Under the pieces are notes generated by a model that worked only from the letters and a program-made list of their open reading frames with translations, was not told where the DNA came from and ran no database searches. Both the position numbers and the translations under genes were made by a program. From Bipolaris cookei (lineage: Eukaryota; Ascomycota; Dothideomycetes; Pleosporales; Pleosporaceae), in NCBI GenBank assembly GCA_002286855.1, contig NRSV01000008.1:372001-436000 (forward strand): DNA of 64,000 nt, in the 5' to 3' direction. Numbering within the stretch: the stretch's first letter is position 1; each line of letters begins with the position of its first letter. Shown here piece by piece: positions 43,740 through 55,155 of this stretch.

Positions 43740-44657
43740 TCACACGAGGACACCCCAATACTCTGCTCTCCCACCCGCACCTTCCAGTTCCTCCCACTGC
43801 ACAAGGAACCGATCGACGATCCGAAGCAAGATCTTGCCGCTTAAACTGAGCGTCTTGACCCGTGCAAAACTCTCCACATATACAGTTTTGCACTTGCGCC
43901 TGCTTTCCGCGCCCTTGATGTTAAAGAAACGTAATATGAGGCTTGCGAGAATAACGATGACGGCTGTAGCCGGGCCATTAGTGATAATCAGATCAGGAAC
44001 GTCAGCAGCAGCAGCTTCGTATGGAGTCGTAGGTGCTTGGCCCGCGAGAAGCGGGGGTGCGCCAAGGAGCGGTGTGAAGCATGCAAATAGTGTGTATAGA
44101 GCGGAAAAAGGTGTTGTGAGTAGCGATTGATGGATCTTCCTTGCACGCGGTACAATGGCTATGTTGTAATGATGGGGTCCTATGCATGTTGGACTGTCAT
44201 CTCCTCTTGTTGTATCCAACACATGCGTCTGACCATTTGTATCCGTGACTTGCATCGTTGGTCTTGTTGCTTTCCCATTACTCTCGTCTGCGTCTTGCCC
44301 ATTCACCACTTTTTCTTGAGCCTTTTCCCTCTTTCTCGCGACATTTTGTAAATCCCATTCAAACTGCGCAGCGCGTTGTGCGGAGAAGGCATCGCCACTG
44401 CTGACTACATATGTTCTGTGTGTGTACTTTTTCGTGTCGAGATCGCGGAGGAGGTACAGCATTTCGTGGGTGTGGCCCCCGGATCCGAGCACGATTAGCA
44501 CACGCGTTGCGAGTGGACGCTTGCGCTGGAGCGGTCGCGTCTTTGTGCGTGAATTGGGCAGGATGGCAAGAAGGCGTAGGGTGAAGGCGACTAGGAGGGT
44601 AGCGAGGGTTGCTATGAAGAATGAGAGAGTGTAGAGGGTGGATGGTGGGGGAGCCAT
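43740..44657 (-). CDS. ALG14: UDP-GlcNAc transferase subunit Alg14
   Basis: Single exon, 305 residues. The N-terminus has one membrane anchor (LYTLSFFIATLATLLVAFTL, residues about 8-27). The glycosyltransferase half-fold follows with VLIVLGSGGHTHEMLYLL, the diagnostic Alg14 motif, and later PDLIITNGPATAVIVILA and KTVYVESFARVKTLSLSG. Alg14 anchors the catalytic Alg13 to the cytosolic face of the ER, forming the enzyme that adds the second N-acetylglucosamine to the dolichol-linked oligosaccharide. Residues about 105-150 are a charged insert (EKAQEKVVNGQDADESNGKA) longer than in yeast, as often seen in filamentous fungi. No intron. The C-terminus LEGAGGRAEYWGVLV is standard. Confidence 0.94.
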   Translation of the reverse strand: MAPPPSTLYTLSFFIATLATLLVAFTLRLLAILPNSRTKTRPLQRKRPLATRVLIVLGSGGHTHEMLYLLRDLDTKKYTHRTYVVSSGDAFSAQRAAQFEWDLQNVARKREKAQEKVVNGQDADESNGKATRPTMQVTDTNGQTHVLDTTRGDDSPTCIGPHHYNIAIVPRARKIHQSLLTTPFSALYTLFACFTPLLGAPPLLAGQAPTTPYEAAAADVPDLIITNGPATAVIVILASLILRFFNIKGAESRRKCKTVYVESFARVKTLSLSGKILLRIVDRFLVQWEELEGAGGRAEYWGVLV

Positions 44658-45108
44658 TATGGGGACTGCTTTGGTGACGGATCAGATTGCCGGTGGTGGT
44701 CGTTGAGGCAATTATATTTTCAGAGGCTTGCACCGAATGTTCATGAAGGTTGCTAGACGGCGTGTAGTTCGTGAGACGTCGTAGAGCATTGTTGATGGCT
44801 TGGAGTTGGGATACTGTTCATGCAGGTGAAGGTGAAGCGGTCGTAGTTATTGGCCAATGGCTAGTCGCGAACGGTATGCACATTCCGAACACGAGGTCAC
44901 ATGACGGAGTCTGGTAATCAAGCATCCCTATGAACGCCAACCCAAGGTATATAGTTCTGTGCATAAAATTCGCTTTCTCATGGAACGAAGAGCAATCTTC
45001 GTGTTTTCATATTTCCAACTTCTATTTCTCATGTAGTGAAAATTTAGTGTTGTGCACAACAAGGACCATACAATGATCGGTTTCAACGTGATGATTGGAA
45101 CCATTAGA
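44658..45108. other. Intergenic, ALG14 promoter up to the transposon
   Basis: About 450 bp between the ALG14 start codon and the TA target site of the Tc1/mariner element. No gene seen. Confidence 0.45.
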
Positions 45109-45110
45109 TA

Positions 45111-45160
45111 CAGTCACACTCCAAAAGTCTGTGCCGCTAAGCGCTCGGGCCACCATCACC
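45111..45160 (+). repeat. Left terminal inverted repeat
   Basis: Starts CAGT and contains AAAAGTCTGT at 45123-45132. It matches the reverse complement of the right end with mismatches. Confidence 0.85.
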
Positions 45161-45248
45161 ACTTTTTTCCCACAATTTCAACGCTATGCAACTCCACCAA
45201 ACTAAGTCCAAAAATAATTTTGAAATAATCAAACTGTAACTACAGATC

Positions 45249-46367
45249 TCAGTATTTTGTTTGATATCCTTTTGCTCTACGGACAGCGGCGAGGCGGCGC
45301 GGCATACTCAAAATTAGCTTCGTAATCAAAGAATCAGGTATGGCTGACCACGCCTCGCGCAACCCATTTTCAAACTGCTCCCACTCAATATTTGTGTCGC
45401 CTATGTAGTCAAACTCGGGATAAAGCTCATGAAGTTTCTTTTTAAGTGCCCACCAGAGGTGCTCGATAGGGTTGAGATCTGGAGAATATGGTGGCCAGTC
45501 GATCGTTTCTATCCCATGAATTCTCAACCACTGTTGTGAGATTCGAGCAGTGTGGATACGCGCGTTATCCCGCATAAATAGCTCGCCGGCTCTATAGTTC
45601 GGTAGTAGCCCTTCCTTAAGCGCTTTTAAGTAGCTCCGTGCCGTATATCCAGCTCGACGCCGTGATGAGTCTCGTTTCATGATCACCAGAGGGCTACGGC
45701 CTACAACACCATCAGAACCTATCCAGATGGCAGCCCACACCATACGAGCGGGCTGCCGGCCAGTAGGGACAGCTTCTATCATCTTATGAGACCATTTTTG
45801 CTCTGGTAATCGCCATACCCAAGTAGCGTTATGGCCAGATCCGCGGGCGATACTACGCTCGTCTGAAAACTTCAAAATAGTCTGCCCACCCCACGTGAAA
45901 TTACGCCAACGCTGCGCAAAAAGTAGACGTTTTTTAGCTGCGATCTTGGTGGTAAATGGTCTGCGCTTTGCTCTGAACTTATGGTAATCTATTTGAGCAA
46001 GTACTCGTTGAATTGTGGCTCGAGAGATAGTGGAGCGGCTGGTGTTACTATCCCATAGGTTGGCCTCGCGATATAGAGCGCTATATTCGATTCTAGGATT
46101 TCGTTTAACGACTCGAAGCAGCTGACGATGATCTCTACTAGTTAATTTAGGTGGGCGGCCTATCCGATCGCGCTTTATGTAGGTGCCTTCGGTTTCCCAT
46201 CGGTGGATAACGTTGGATACTGCGCGTCGCGAGCAGCTCAGACGCGCCGCGATTTCTGTCGTTCCGCATCCAGCCTCCGCTTGTGCCAAGATATATATGC
46301 GTTGCGCTTCTGACAATTCACCACCTGGTATTCGATTACGCGAAATTTCAGTGCAAAAAGATCTCAT
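45249..46367 (-). CDS. Tc1/mariner transposase
   Basis: Single intact frame of 372 residues. The N-terminal part is a paired-like helix-turn-helix DNA-binding region (AQRIYILAQAEAGCGTTEIA and ARLSCSRRAVSNVIHRWETE), followed by the GRPPKLT linker motif. The catalytic triad is complete: Asp169 in LKFSDER, Asp267 in LFMRDNARIH and Glu302 in YSPDLNPIEHLW, with 34 residues between the last two, which is the D34E spacing of the Tc1 group. The C-terminus IPDSLITKLILSMPRRLAAV is also typical. No frameshift or premature stop is present, so the protein could be functional. The start ATG is about 100 bp inside the right terminal repeat. Confidence 0.94.
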   Translation of the reverse strand: MRSFCTEISRNRIPGGELSEAQRIYILAQAEAGCGTTEIAARLSCSRRAVSNVIHRWETEGTYIKRDRIGRPPKLTSRDHRQLLRVVKRNPRIEYSALYREANLWDSNTSRSTISRATIQRVLAQIDYHKFRAKRRPFTTKIAAKKRLLFAQRWRNFTWGGQTILKFSDERSIARGSGHNATWVWRLPEQKWSHKMIEAVPTGRQPARMVWAAIWIGSDGVVGRSPLVIMKRDSSRRRAGYTARSYLKALKEGLLPNYRAGELFMRDNARIHTARISQQWLRIHGIETIDWPPYSPDLNPIEHLWWALKKKLHELYPEFDYIGDTNIEWEQFENGLREAWSAIPDSLITKLILSMPRRLAAVRRAKGYQTKY

Positions 46368-46418
46368 TTGGATGGAGTTGTTTGGTGTTAAAGAAGAGAC
46401 TACTCTATGGGAATTGGG

Positions 46419-46468
46419 ATGGTGGGGTAGGCCCGTGCTCAGGGGAACAGACTTTTGAGCTAGTACTG
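46419..46468 (-). repeat. Right terminal inverted repeat
   Basis: Ends CTG next to the TA target duplication; its reverse complement reads CAGTACTAGCTC then AAAAGTCTGT, matching the left end. Confidence 0.85.
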
Positions 46469-46573
46469 TAAAATTTAATAAACTGCCTAGAGAATATCAA
46501 TATATACTGAATATGAAGATGGAACAAAACGCTATATAAATTGATAGCAACTAGGCCTACATCATTGCTTTCT

Positions 46574-49548
46574 TTACGGAACACTTGCGCCGACAGTTAC
46601 ATCTTCCCAAACAGGCCAATACGCATCTTCCCCTGGCTCATCCATCTGCCATATCAAACTCGGATTTCTTCTCATCACACCTTCGTGTTCTCTCTTCAAG
46701 CCAGCCAACCGTTCACTCAATATTCTCATCTGGCTCACAACGCATCTTAACTCCCTGCCCTTTGTCGTCGAAGGGGAAATCTCGCCTTTTAGATCGGAAA
46801 GTGGTCCCACAAGCCGTGTGAGTGTGGGCGGTAAGCTGTATCGGAATGATGCTTCGACCCATGATGTGATGGCGATGCGCGAACATAGGAAAGCGCTGAG
46901 AGCAGGAAGATAAGCGAGTGTATCTGTCGTGGAGGTGGTAGAGTGGTGAGAAGACAAGGATAGGGCACGACTTAGGTGTATAGGCCAACAGAGCGCTGCG
47001 TAGCGTAAAAAGGGGAGATGGGTATCAAAGGGTATGGTGCGAATACTGTTTGCTCTTGAGCTGCTGTTGCGTGGGTTGAGCACAATTGGTGCTACAGTAT
47101 GGTTGTTGTCACCGTCGGATGAGGATAACGACTTGTAGCCGCTATCTCCAGATGAGTTTGTTCGTTGACTCGCGCCGCTACTGGCTGAAGCGGTTGGGGG
47201 CGTGGGTGGGTTGTGAGGGTGTAGTACGCCAAGTGGCTGCTTCGGTACGCTGTAGACAAGATAAGAAAGACAATCGGCTGCGAGGTGTCCATGTACACCA
47301 CTCTCGTTGTACAGGCTGAACTCCGATGTATGAGAAGCAGAGGATTGGAGGAAGTCGCGCACGGATGCGTGGGCGAAAGAAACAGCGTCGTTTGTGACTA
47401 GAAGTAAACCGCAGCTGAGCTCCTCTAACGCGTTGACGATATCCATCGTATGTGATGTCTCATTCTTGTCTGTGCTCTGTGTAAACAGAGCCGCTCGTAA
47501 TGCAGCTGGATCCAGGTGATGGATCCCATGAGACAGCCAGCGGAAAGTACTCGTGATGACTCGCTTCTTTTGGTGCGAGTGACGCGCCAGCGCATCGATT
47601 ATAGTGCGGTAGAGTGAGCCCAGCCCTTTCAACGACTGAACATTCAATAGAAGGCCTAATCGTTCTTCTGGTGAAATCAGTGGTGATTGAAGCAACTTCA
47701 GAAGCATAGAAGCCCATAAAAACTCTCCATTTACTGCTTGTGCGAATTGGGGAATGAGAGTTCGGTCCATCGATATACCAAAAAAGCCTTGATCTGCCAG
47801 ACGATTTAGCTCTGGTGTCAAGTAATTTTCAATGGACATGGCGTTATGTGAACTTTTGAGAGAAAAAATGTGAGGGGCATCAGATGCCCACTTCTGGTAT
47901 TCCAAGGGTATCTTCAAGTCCGGTCTGCTGAACAAGATGACTCTCGCATCGGAACCTCGGCATAATCTTGCCAACAATCCCAAAAGAAGTTCAGTGTTGC
48001 TGCATTCATCGATACCGTCAATCGCGATGTAGGTAGGGTGTTGCCGCAGCAGGAGAGTAAGGACGTCTAATACCTCGTCTGTATTTGCATGTTCTCGAAA
48101 CGAAGTTTTGCGTAGCAACAGGCATACAGCGTCGAGGGTAGAATGATCGTTGCGGTGCAACTGAAGCAGCTGATGTGACAACGCTCGCAAAGCATCGTCT
48201 GGATGATTGTGCTTGGAATGGAGGAGACTGAAACGGTAGTGCGCGATTACAGGAGGCTCATCACAGATGTTAGGATCTTCAGCCTCAGCAGTAAGATTCT
48301 CGATTACTGAATGTGATATGAAGGTTTTACCAAAACCAATCTGTGCTATATAATGTTAGTACTAAGCCAGCTTAGGGAAGATGAAAAAATATCGCCTTAC
48401 CCTGAACAAACAGCACCCGATGTTGCCAACTGTCCACCAAATAATCCGCATCGTTGGCTACTGCTTTTTCAAATGATTGATCTCGCCATTTACAGTAAAC
48501 TGAACTTTGCAAGAACCATGCACATGAGTCTGGGCTGTACTGTCTGGGTTGGCGATCGACTTGACTTGTGGCAGGCGAATTACAAAGCCAGTTTCGCACT
48601 TTTTCCACTCTCCTCCATCGTTTGACAGCTTTTTGCCCCTCATGATCCAGATAGTCGCTACCTCTGGCTTGGTCTTTATTTTGCAGAAAGTCAAGATAGT
48701 GCTTGCGATGATGTGAGATATCGGAATAGTTTTGAATGTCGTTTGCCGTCTCCCTCTCCAGCCATCTTCTGTGTTTGGCCAATCGGACCTCCATATGTGA
48801 AACGCGTGAGTCAAGAGGCCTCCATGACACTGTATGAGCTATATCAGGGGTTAGCCAGTCCAATGCATGATAGGTTTACTGATACTGTCTTGACGTGTGA
48901 GGCTTGCAACGTACCTTGACTCCCTCGGCAGAAAATGCAGTAAAGTTCCAAGAAGAGCTGTACAAAGTCGGCATATACATAAGACATGAGTGCTGCTAAA
49001 TCACAGTCTTCGTCTCTGACGTCAGAGTCCGGAATGTTTGCACTGCATGACTCGTATATTTGCCGATATGGAGGTATGACATGCGCAATGGCTTCCAATA
49101 TATCTGCGACCTTTTCAAGAAGAAGGATATAGGCACTGCTCATCTGCTTCTGTTTCAGCATAGTTTGCATCTAGCTGTGGTTGCATCTTACCTCGATGAC
49201 TAGTCGGAGCGCATTCCAGAACCAACTAGTCCATTCTGGCTGGAGTTTTATGCATGTACTCAGAAGGTCGAAATATGGCGCAAGAGTACGAATGAACAAT
49301 GTGAGTTTCCGGCTACACACAACGACTCTCTGGTCTACAGAGCCATTGTTAACTGATACTCGACGTAGCTCGTCTAACAAGAGCGATGCATTTGCGTCAT
49401 TTTGGAAATGAAGTTGGTGTTCTTGCAGTACGGCGCTTTGTATGGCCGCCGCTGCTTCATCAAACAACGGTGCGATTAGGCTACGATTTGGTTAGATTTT
49501 CTTCAGTCATTGATTATGATTGTGAGAGGCTCACACAGAGTCGGCCAT
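46574..49548 (-). CDS. NACHT-type STAND NTPase without C-terminal repeats
   Basis: Five exons (49548-49535, 49480-49192, 49170-48915, 48838-48401, 48345-46574) stay in frame and give 922 residues. Exon 1 codes for MADS plus two bases. Residues 1-190 (PEWTSWFWNALRLVIE, IPPYRQIYESC, ADFVQLFLELYCIFCRG) match the helical N-terminal domain that precedes NACHT in many fungal proteins. The nucleotide-binding core has a Walker A-like QIGFGKTFIS (about 335-344) and the Walker B YIAIDGIDECSN (about 438-449). A helical part follows (FRWLSHGIHHLDPAALRAAL, SFAHASVRDFLQSS). The C-terminal 250 residues are Ser-rich without ankyrin, TPR or WD repeats. STAND proteins act as signalling or non-self-recognition switches in fungi; a role here is inferred from class only. 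The Tc1/mariner insertion lies 106 bp past the stop. Confidence 0.82.
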
Positions 49549-50213
49549 TGCTATGGCAGCGGGTGCTGGTTGTGATGCAAGTTTTTGGATATTTTCCAAT
49601 CAAAGCGCAGCCTTCTTCTCAAGAACGGATGCATTGGCACAAATCAGAATACACTTTTTGCTGCGAAAGACGGTGGCATTGTGGAGGTATAGTGCCGAAG
49701 AGGGCAGCGGCAAACAGATATAACAAGGCTTGGATTGCCATATGAACGGGCCTAAAAGCAGAGCAAATTACTGCGCTGTATGGAGCCACGGGAGAAGCAA
49801 CGGGTGTCGTGGGGCTGAAAATGGTGCAAGAAGATAAGCGGAATGCGTAAGAGTATGGCAAGCGGGACGCTGCAGGCGCACTTGTCATGTCTTGGACACC
49901 ACATAATTGTAGGCGTGGGGGACCGTGCTCAATAACGTGGGCGAGACGACAGGCCCATGCGACGGCTTGCACACGGCATGCCGAGACTCTTGACCGATGT
50001 GCGGGGACTCGAGGTTCACAGATGAGTAACAGCAATTCTCAAACGAAGCGTTATTTGACAGCAGACAAGCGAGACAACATGAACGGATAAACATCATGGG
50101 TATCACCTCAACAAGCTACATAGCCGACTGCTCGGCCTAGTCAACGGATCTATGGTACAAAGAGTATTAGAAGGCGGGATACTGTGAATGCCACCAAAAT
50201 TGTGGCTACCTGG
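49549..50213. other. Intergenic, NACHT gene promoter and 3' flank of NEM1
   Basis: 665 bp between two reverse-strand genes. Open frames in this part show no family resemblance. Nothing specific seen. Confidence 0.45.
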
Positions 50214-51728
50214 TTACACGGATGCAGGCATGCCGAGCCGGAGCGCAAGCAGTGCCCGCACGTCAGTGACATATTGTAAGCCTTCGAGCAGTGGGATGAG
50301 ATGCAGCAGGTCGTGGTCTGTTGGGTCGCTGATCCAGCCTTCGATGGGGATGGCATTATCTGGTTTTCTCGTTAGTTACGGTACAACCTTGCAGGCGTCC
50401 GAGCTGGGAGGACCTCTTACCTGGGTGGAAGACGTAGCTCAGGGGGCTGTTGTCAAGTATCATAACCTTGCTCAAATCCGGCTCGACCTGGGCAAGGTCC
50501 TTGATGTAAGCCCCGTTGCGAACAGTGCAGTGCTGCCGGTAGTATCGTCCTGCAAAGTACTTGCGCTCCACCTCCAGCCAATCAATCACGGGATCAGCAT
50601 ACTCTTGAACAGACGCGGTAAATATGATCAGGTTGTACCATTTGCTGACCTGATTCACGTGTCAGCTACGCGTTGGCAAGACCCGGCTAAACTCCTTACC
50701 TTTTTCAAGAAGTCGTCGCAGTACGGCCGCTTGTGAACGTAGTACAAGAGCGGCACCTGGGGACCAATGACCTGTCCGTCTGCGCCGATAGATGCCTGCA
50801 GTTTTACTTCTACCATGTGACCAGTCTGGAAGCGGCCGCCGTTAACTATGCTGTGAATCAAAGTTTCATCAAGATCAATGATGAGTGTTTTTTGGTGTGG
50901 GCCGACAGCCGAAGTGCCTTTGGCAGAGTAGGATGGCTGACGCCGTGGCACCAAGGGGCGTGGGGGTTGAGGCGCTCGTGGGAATTTGGTCAGTTGTTTG
51001 GACGATGCGGTTGCCGGGCCGGTGGGCGACTTGAGCGAAGCAGCGGCCTCGGATGAGATGGAGTTGCTTTTGGAAGACTGTGCCTTTTTTGCTGCCTTTC
51101 GTTGTCTCAACATGTCCTCATTGTGGTGTAGTGTAATGCGGATCGACCTTTTTGCGGGAGCGATTTCGTCTGCGCGCGATAATGCGCTGGATTTGGAGCG
51201 CGTGTGCTGCGAGGGGCTGTCCCAGTCTCCGCCGTGCGAAGTAGGTCTTTCGGTCTCCGAGTCGGATGTCATGGCGGTGGACGTGGATGCGATAGATAGG
51301 GAGCGCCGTGAGGGTTGCATGGTCATGGGCTGGGCAATGCTCGAGCTGCGACCTTTGCGCATGGCCTTTTTGTTGCTGTCGGTAGCGGCTGAGGCTCGCG
51401 CTGCGTGTGCGTCTACTTTCTTCCGGCGTCCGCGTGTAAAGGTGCGCGAAACGTGATACACAGGGGCTAAAAAGGAAAAGTGGCCGTCTTCGTAGTAGAA
51501 GCAGGCAATCAAGTAGTGGCCGGTATAGATAAAGGGGGTCGTCAGCATGCCCACGATGGCAGTGAGGCCATCGGATAGCAGCTGCGGGTACAGCCACCGT
51601 CTTCGCCGCGTCGTGTCGTCGTATGGTCCCTTTTGGGATTGTTGGAGGAGCGATGATTTCTCGTTGGATCCGGATGCGACGGCTTCAGTGGTCGAGGAAC
51701 CGGAGCCGTTACTCCTGTCGGCGCCCAT
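50214..51728 (-). CDS. NEM1: Nem1-type phosphatase of the nuclear envelope
   Basis: Three exons, 51728-50700, 50649-50421 and 50359-50214, give 467 residues. The catalytic motif DLDETLIHS (285-293) is the DXDX(T/V) signature of haloacid-dehalogenase phosphatases of the FCP/SCP class. The domain continues with YYVHKRPYCDDFLKKVSKWY, IIFTASVQEYADPVIDWL and MILDNSPLSYVFHP, and ends DNAIPIEGWISDPTDHDLLH, all typical of Nem1/Dullard. Near the N-terminus a hydrophobic segment (about 53-78, LTAIVGMLTTPFIYTGHYL) anchors it in the nuclear/ER membrane. Nem1 with Spo7 dephosphorylates the lipin Pah1 and so controls phospholipid and triglyceride synthesis. The Ser-rich region 105-270 is probably regulatory. 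Introns fall within the phosphatase domain. Divergent from eIF2B beta. Confidence 0.93.
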
Positions 51729-52374
51729 CTTGCGCGTCTCGCTCTATGCAGCTACTGCACTCGCATCGTCAGACCGAGTCGAGGGAGAGGGCTGGGGTGC
51801 GCGAATGGCGAGGACTGTGGGGTAGCGTGATGGCCGGGGGCTGCTGCTGCTGCTGCTCTCTGCCTGTATCTTTGTTCGCAGACGGTAGTGGCGCTGAGAT
51901 GGACGAGCAATGGGGAGACCACACAAAGCCTACTGGGCCAGCGAGGGAATCTCTTTGGTGACGCTATGAAGTCTAGAAATAAGGCCGAGGCGAGGACGGA
52001 GAGGCTGCAGACGGTTATGTATGTAAGCAGGAAAGGTTGGGGATGATGCCAATGACGACCGAACAGCTGGAGAAGGGCCGTGGCCAATCGGAACACGTAT
52101 AGCTCAGTTTGGCGACGACTCATAACTTGGGTTCACGCAGTGTTGAACAAGCAATATTCCGCTACTGTGCCCCTTACGCGACACAAGCGTCTGCAGTGTC
52201 TAGACCGCCTTCTGCTTCTACTTCTAGACTTCTTTTTTTGTTTCCCAAAGAAAAAGAACTGCTGCAACGCCTGCACAGTCATCCAAGAAACACCCCCACC
52301 ACCCCCACATACGCGCGTTATACACTTCGAAATCCTGAACAATACCACCTTTCCAGTGTGCGGGAATTACCAGG
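51729..52374. promoter_or_regulatory. Divergent promoter, NEM1 / eIF2B beta
   Basis: 646 bp between start codons. It includes a CTG run at 51841-51857 and a T/A-rich block near 52225-52260. No gene supported. Confidence 0.45.
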
Positions 52375-53939
52375 ATGCAGGGCGCTACCATTCAGGCACC
52401 AGGCCTGTTCACATTCCTCAAGTCGCTCAAGAGCACGCCAGTAGAGGCCTCGGTTGAGCACTTTACTTCGTAGGTTTCTTCATGGTATAGTGCAGAACTA
52501 CGGCTGATCAGTCCACGATAGACTCCTCAAGCGCCGCCAGATTCGAAACTCGAGACCTTGTGCCATTGCGACGACAGCTTTGCTACTGCGCGTAGTAGGC
52601 GAGTTCAAGGGGAGAGACGCTGCTAAACTCATCGAGCGCATCAAGCAAGTCGGCCGGCGGCTGACGTCAGCCCAACCAAGAGAAGTTGTAGTAGGAAACA
52701 TTGTACGGCGTGTACTTGGGCTGGTACGTGAGGTCGTCGACGAGCATGCGGATGGACAAACACCTACGGGGAGCGACAGAGGCAATGCGACACCACACGC
52801 CCACGCCTCGCACGATTCGCTTCACAGGCCAGCCCTTCAGTCGAGTATATCCACTTTTAGCCCTCTCAGACATGCTGTAGCAGAACCCATGCCCGCAGGC
52901 GGCTTCACAGACAACGCTTCCGACGCCAGCGAGCCCTCAAGACGGCCCCCGTTGCTCACCTCGCACACTTCGTACGCACCGGCATCGGCCGCACCTCTCG
53001 TACACTCGCTATTCGGCCTCTTCTCCCAACCAGCAGACACGCCTTCGGCCACTAGCACACCAACAGGACAAGCATCGCCCACTGGTAGGAGCAACCTGAC
53101 TGCGCTCAATCTCGAGCGACTTGCAGGCATGGAACGAAGTCAGAATCTCGATCTCAAAGGCGAGGTTATGGAGGGTATACGAGAGTTGCAAGACGAGCTG
53201 GAAACATCAGACAAGCAAATTGCCGAAGTTGCGCTCGAACACATTCACGCCAACGAGATCATCCTCACCCACACTGCCTCCACAACTGTCCAAAAGTTTC
53301 TCTTGTTCGCCGCACGAAAACGAAAGTTTACCGTTGTACACGCTGAGACGTACCCTGACGACCACACTGCTACACATGGAATCCTGCTTACTGGCAAGAA
53401 GCGCGAGGCCAACCCAGACGATGATGAGGACGATGACAAGTGGAAGCCACTCACTGATGCAGGTATCCAAGTCTACGTCATACCAGATTCGCACGTGTTT
53501 GCGATAATGTCGCGTGTCAACAAGGTCATACTAGCTACTCACACAGTTCTGGCCAACGGCGGTCTTGTTGCAGCCGCTGGAGCGCATATGATTGCAAAGG
53601 CAGCGAAAGAGCATCAAACACCCGTGGTAGTGCTCAGCGGTGTTTATAAGCTCAGCCCTGTTTACCCTTTCGACATTGACGAGCTCATCGAGTATGGCGA
53701 TGCTGGCAGTGTAGTACCTTTTGACGACGGCGAGTTTGTAGACAAGGTTGATGTTGAGAATCCGCTATATGACTATGTCCCTGCGGATCTTGTGGATCTC
53801 TACATTACCAATCTGTAAGTTGTCTCCTAGACTTTGTTTGATTGGACCAATAGCTAATTATTACAGTGGCGGACACGCACCTTCATATCTCTACCGCATC
53901 GTAGCAGACCATTACCGCTCTGAAGATATCACTCTGTAG
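52375..53939 (+). CDS. GCD7: Translation initiation factor eIF2B subunit beta
   Basis: Three exons, 52375-52469, 52522-53814 and 53867-53939, give 486 residues. The N-terminal helical part carries VEHFTSLLKRRQIRNSRPCA and EVVVGNIVRRVLGLVREVV. The Rossmann-like C-terminal domain has IHANEIILTHTASTTVQKFL, TVVHAETYPDDHTATHGILL, KVILATHTVLANGGLVAAAG and YDYVPADLVDLYITNLGGHA; the last block is completed only by the third exon. These are the signatures of the eIF2B alpha/beta/delta family, and the layout fits beta. eIF2B is the exchange factor that reloads eIF2 with GTP and is the target of the integrated stress response (Gcn2). A Ser/Pro/Thr-rich loop of about 100 residues (SHDSLHRPALQSS to GQASPTGRSN) is an insert that is typical for filamentous fungi. 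Confidence 0.94.
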
Positions 53940-55155
53940 TTTACCAAAAGTGATGGCTGACGATATCACACTGCTGACGAGAAACCAAAAATCTCATCAG
54001 CCACGGCGCAATTGTTGAAAATTAAGTAGTACCAACAACCGTTGTCGCAGGCATGCCCTAGAGTCGCACGGACTAGATACTTTTCCATTTCACAAGGAAA
54101 CCAATCAAGACACGCAGTTCATGCAACAAACACTGTGCCCCATGCCTATTCGTGTCCCATTGCTCTACCTACGTGTATGCCCCGAAATAGAAAACCACCT
54201 ACTACACAGCTATCCGTACACCACCCCTCCTGCACATACCCGACTGGCCCGCCCCCCTTCCCCCCTCTTTCGTGCCATTTTCTCCTTGCATTACAATACG
54301 CCCGCCGGCCATGCCAACCGCCCACCCATTGGTCACGGCAAGCCCCATCAGCGCGTGCCCTTCGGCCCTGAGCAATCCACACCCTGACACAGAACTTGCC
54401 TCTTCTGGCAATTCTCGCAACAGTGGGTGGGTTCGGCACGGCAAAGGAAAACAAGGGGACGCCTTGGGATTGGGGGGCTGGCGCAAGGCGCAAAGACTTG
54501 TGGCGCTCCGCCTCTTTTCTTGTTGGTTGGGTTTCCGTGGGCGGGCGGGTGGGCGACGGCGAGGGCGCGTGCGGCGGGCGGGCGGGCGATGGTTTTAGCC
54601 CGGGGTTGAAGTGGCCTGGCCTACGGCGAGGGGTATGGTGACGTTATGCGACATTGTGATTTTTTTGGATTGGGGTTAGTAAGAGAAGTGTAGTTTGGAG
54701 TTTCCTGGTGTGTTCTAGGAGGGTTCTTGGGTGAGTGCTGGTGTTTTTCCTGCGACAGGACTCCGTTAAGAATAACTTGTTACTGATGGTCGTAGGGGAG
54801 AGCGATGTTTCCTTGTCTTTAGGACAACATGCTGGGGCAATTGCTCGCTTGTTATCTGTATTACGTAGAAACACTACTGTATACGTGTTGTGGATGCGCA
54901 GATAAAAGACATGCATCTTTTGTATCTTTTTCTGTTTGGCCGCCTTGCGCATCTGCGGCTCATTGATAGCGTAGGGCTTATCGCGCAGTTGTACTTATGT
55001 ACTTGCCTTGTTTCGTACATTACGTAGGCGAGAAAAGTGGGCGTGCGCTGTCGTCTTGTGCATCTTACTACTGATAGATCATCAGCAGGAGTCTCGCCAG
55101 GATATCGTTTGAGGTCGGTGGAAAAAAACCACACGTTTCTTTTTCAAGGTACACA
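53940..55155. other. Intergenic with GC-rich and GT-rich low-complexity DNA
   Basis: 1.2 kb between eIF2B beta and the fusion gene. The part 54230-54600 is C- or G-rich (C-runs at about 54250-54265, GGGCGGGCGG at 54540-54590). Overlapping open frames of 80-115 codons here result from composition. No gene is supported. Confidence 0.45.

Larger units (their letters stand above)
45111..46468. mobile_element. Tc1/mariner DNA transposon, complete
   Basis: A 1358-bp unit that begins CAGTCACACTCC and ends with the inverted counterpart GAGCTAGTACTG, flanked on both sides by TA (45109-45110 and 46469-46470), the target duplication of the family. The terminal inverted repeats are about 50 bp long and imperfect, with a perfect AAAAGTCTGT core 13 bases from each end. 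Inside is one uninterrupted transposase gene. The insertion sits 106 bp beyond the stop codon of the NACHT gene. Overall it resembles the Tc1/mariner elements known from Pleosporales; I cannot assign a named element. Confidence 0.92.

Noticed and set aside
54202..54641. Overlapping GC-rich frames between eIF2B beta and the fusion gene
   Set aside because: They arise from C- and G-runs; peptides are repetitive and overlap on both strands.
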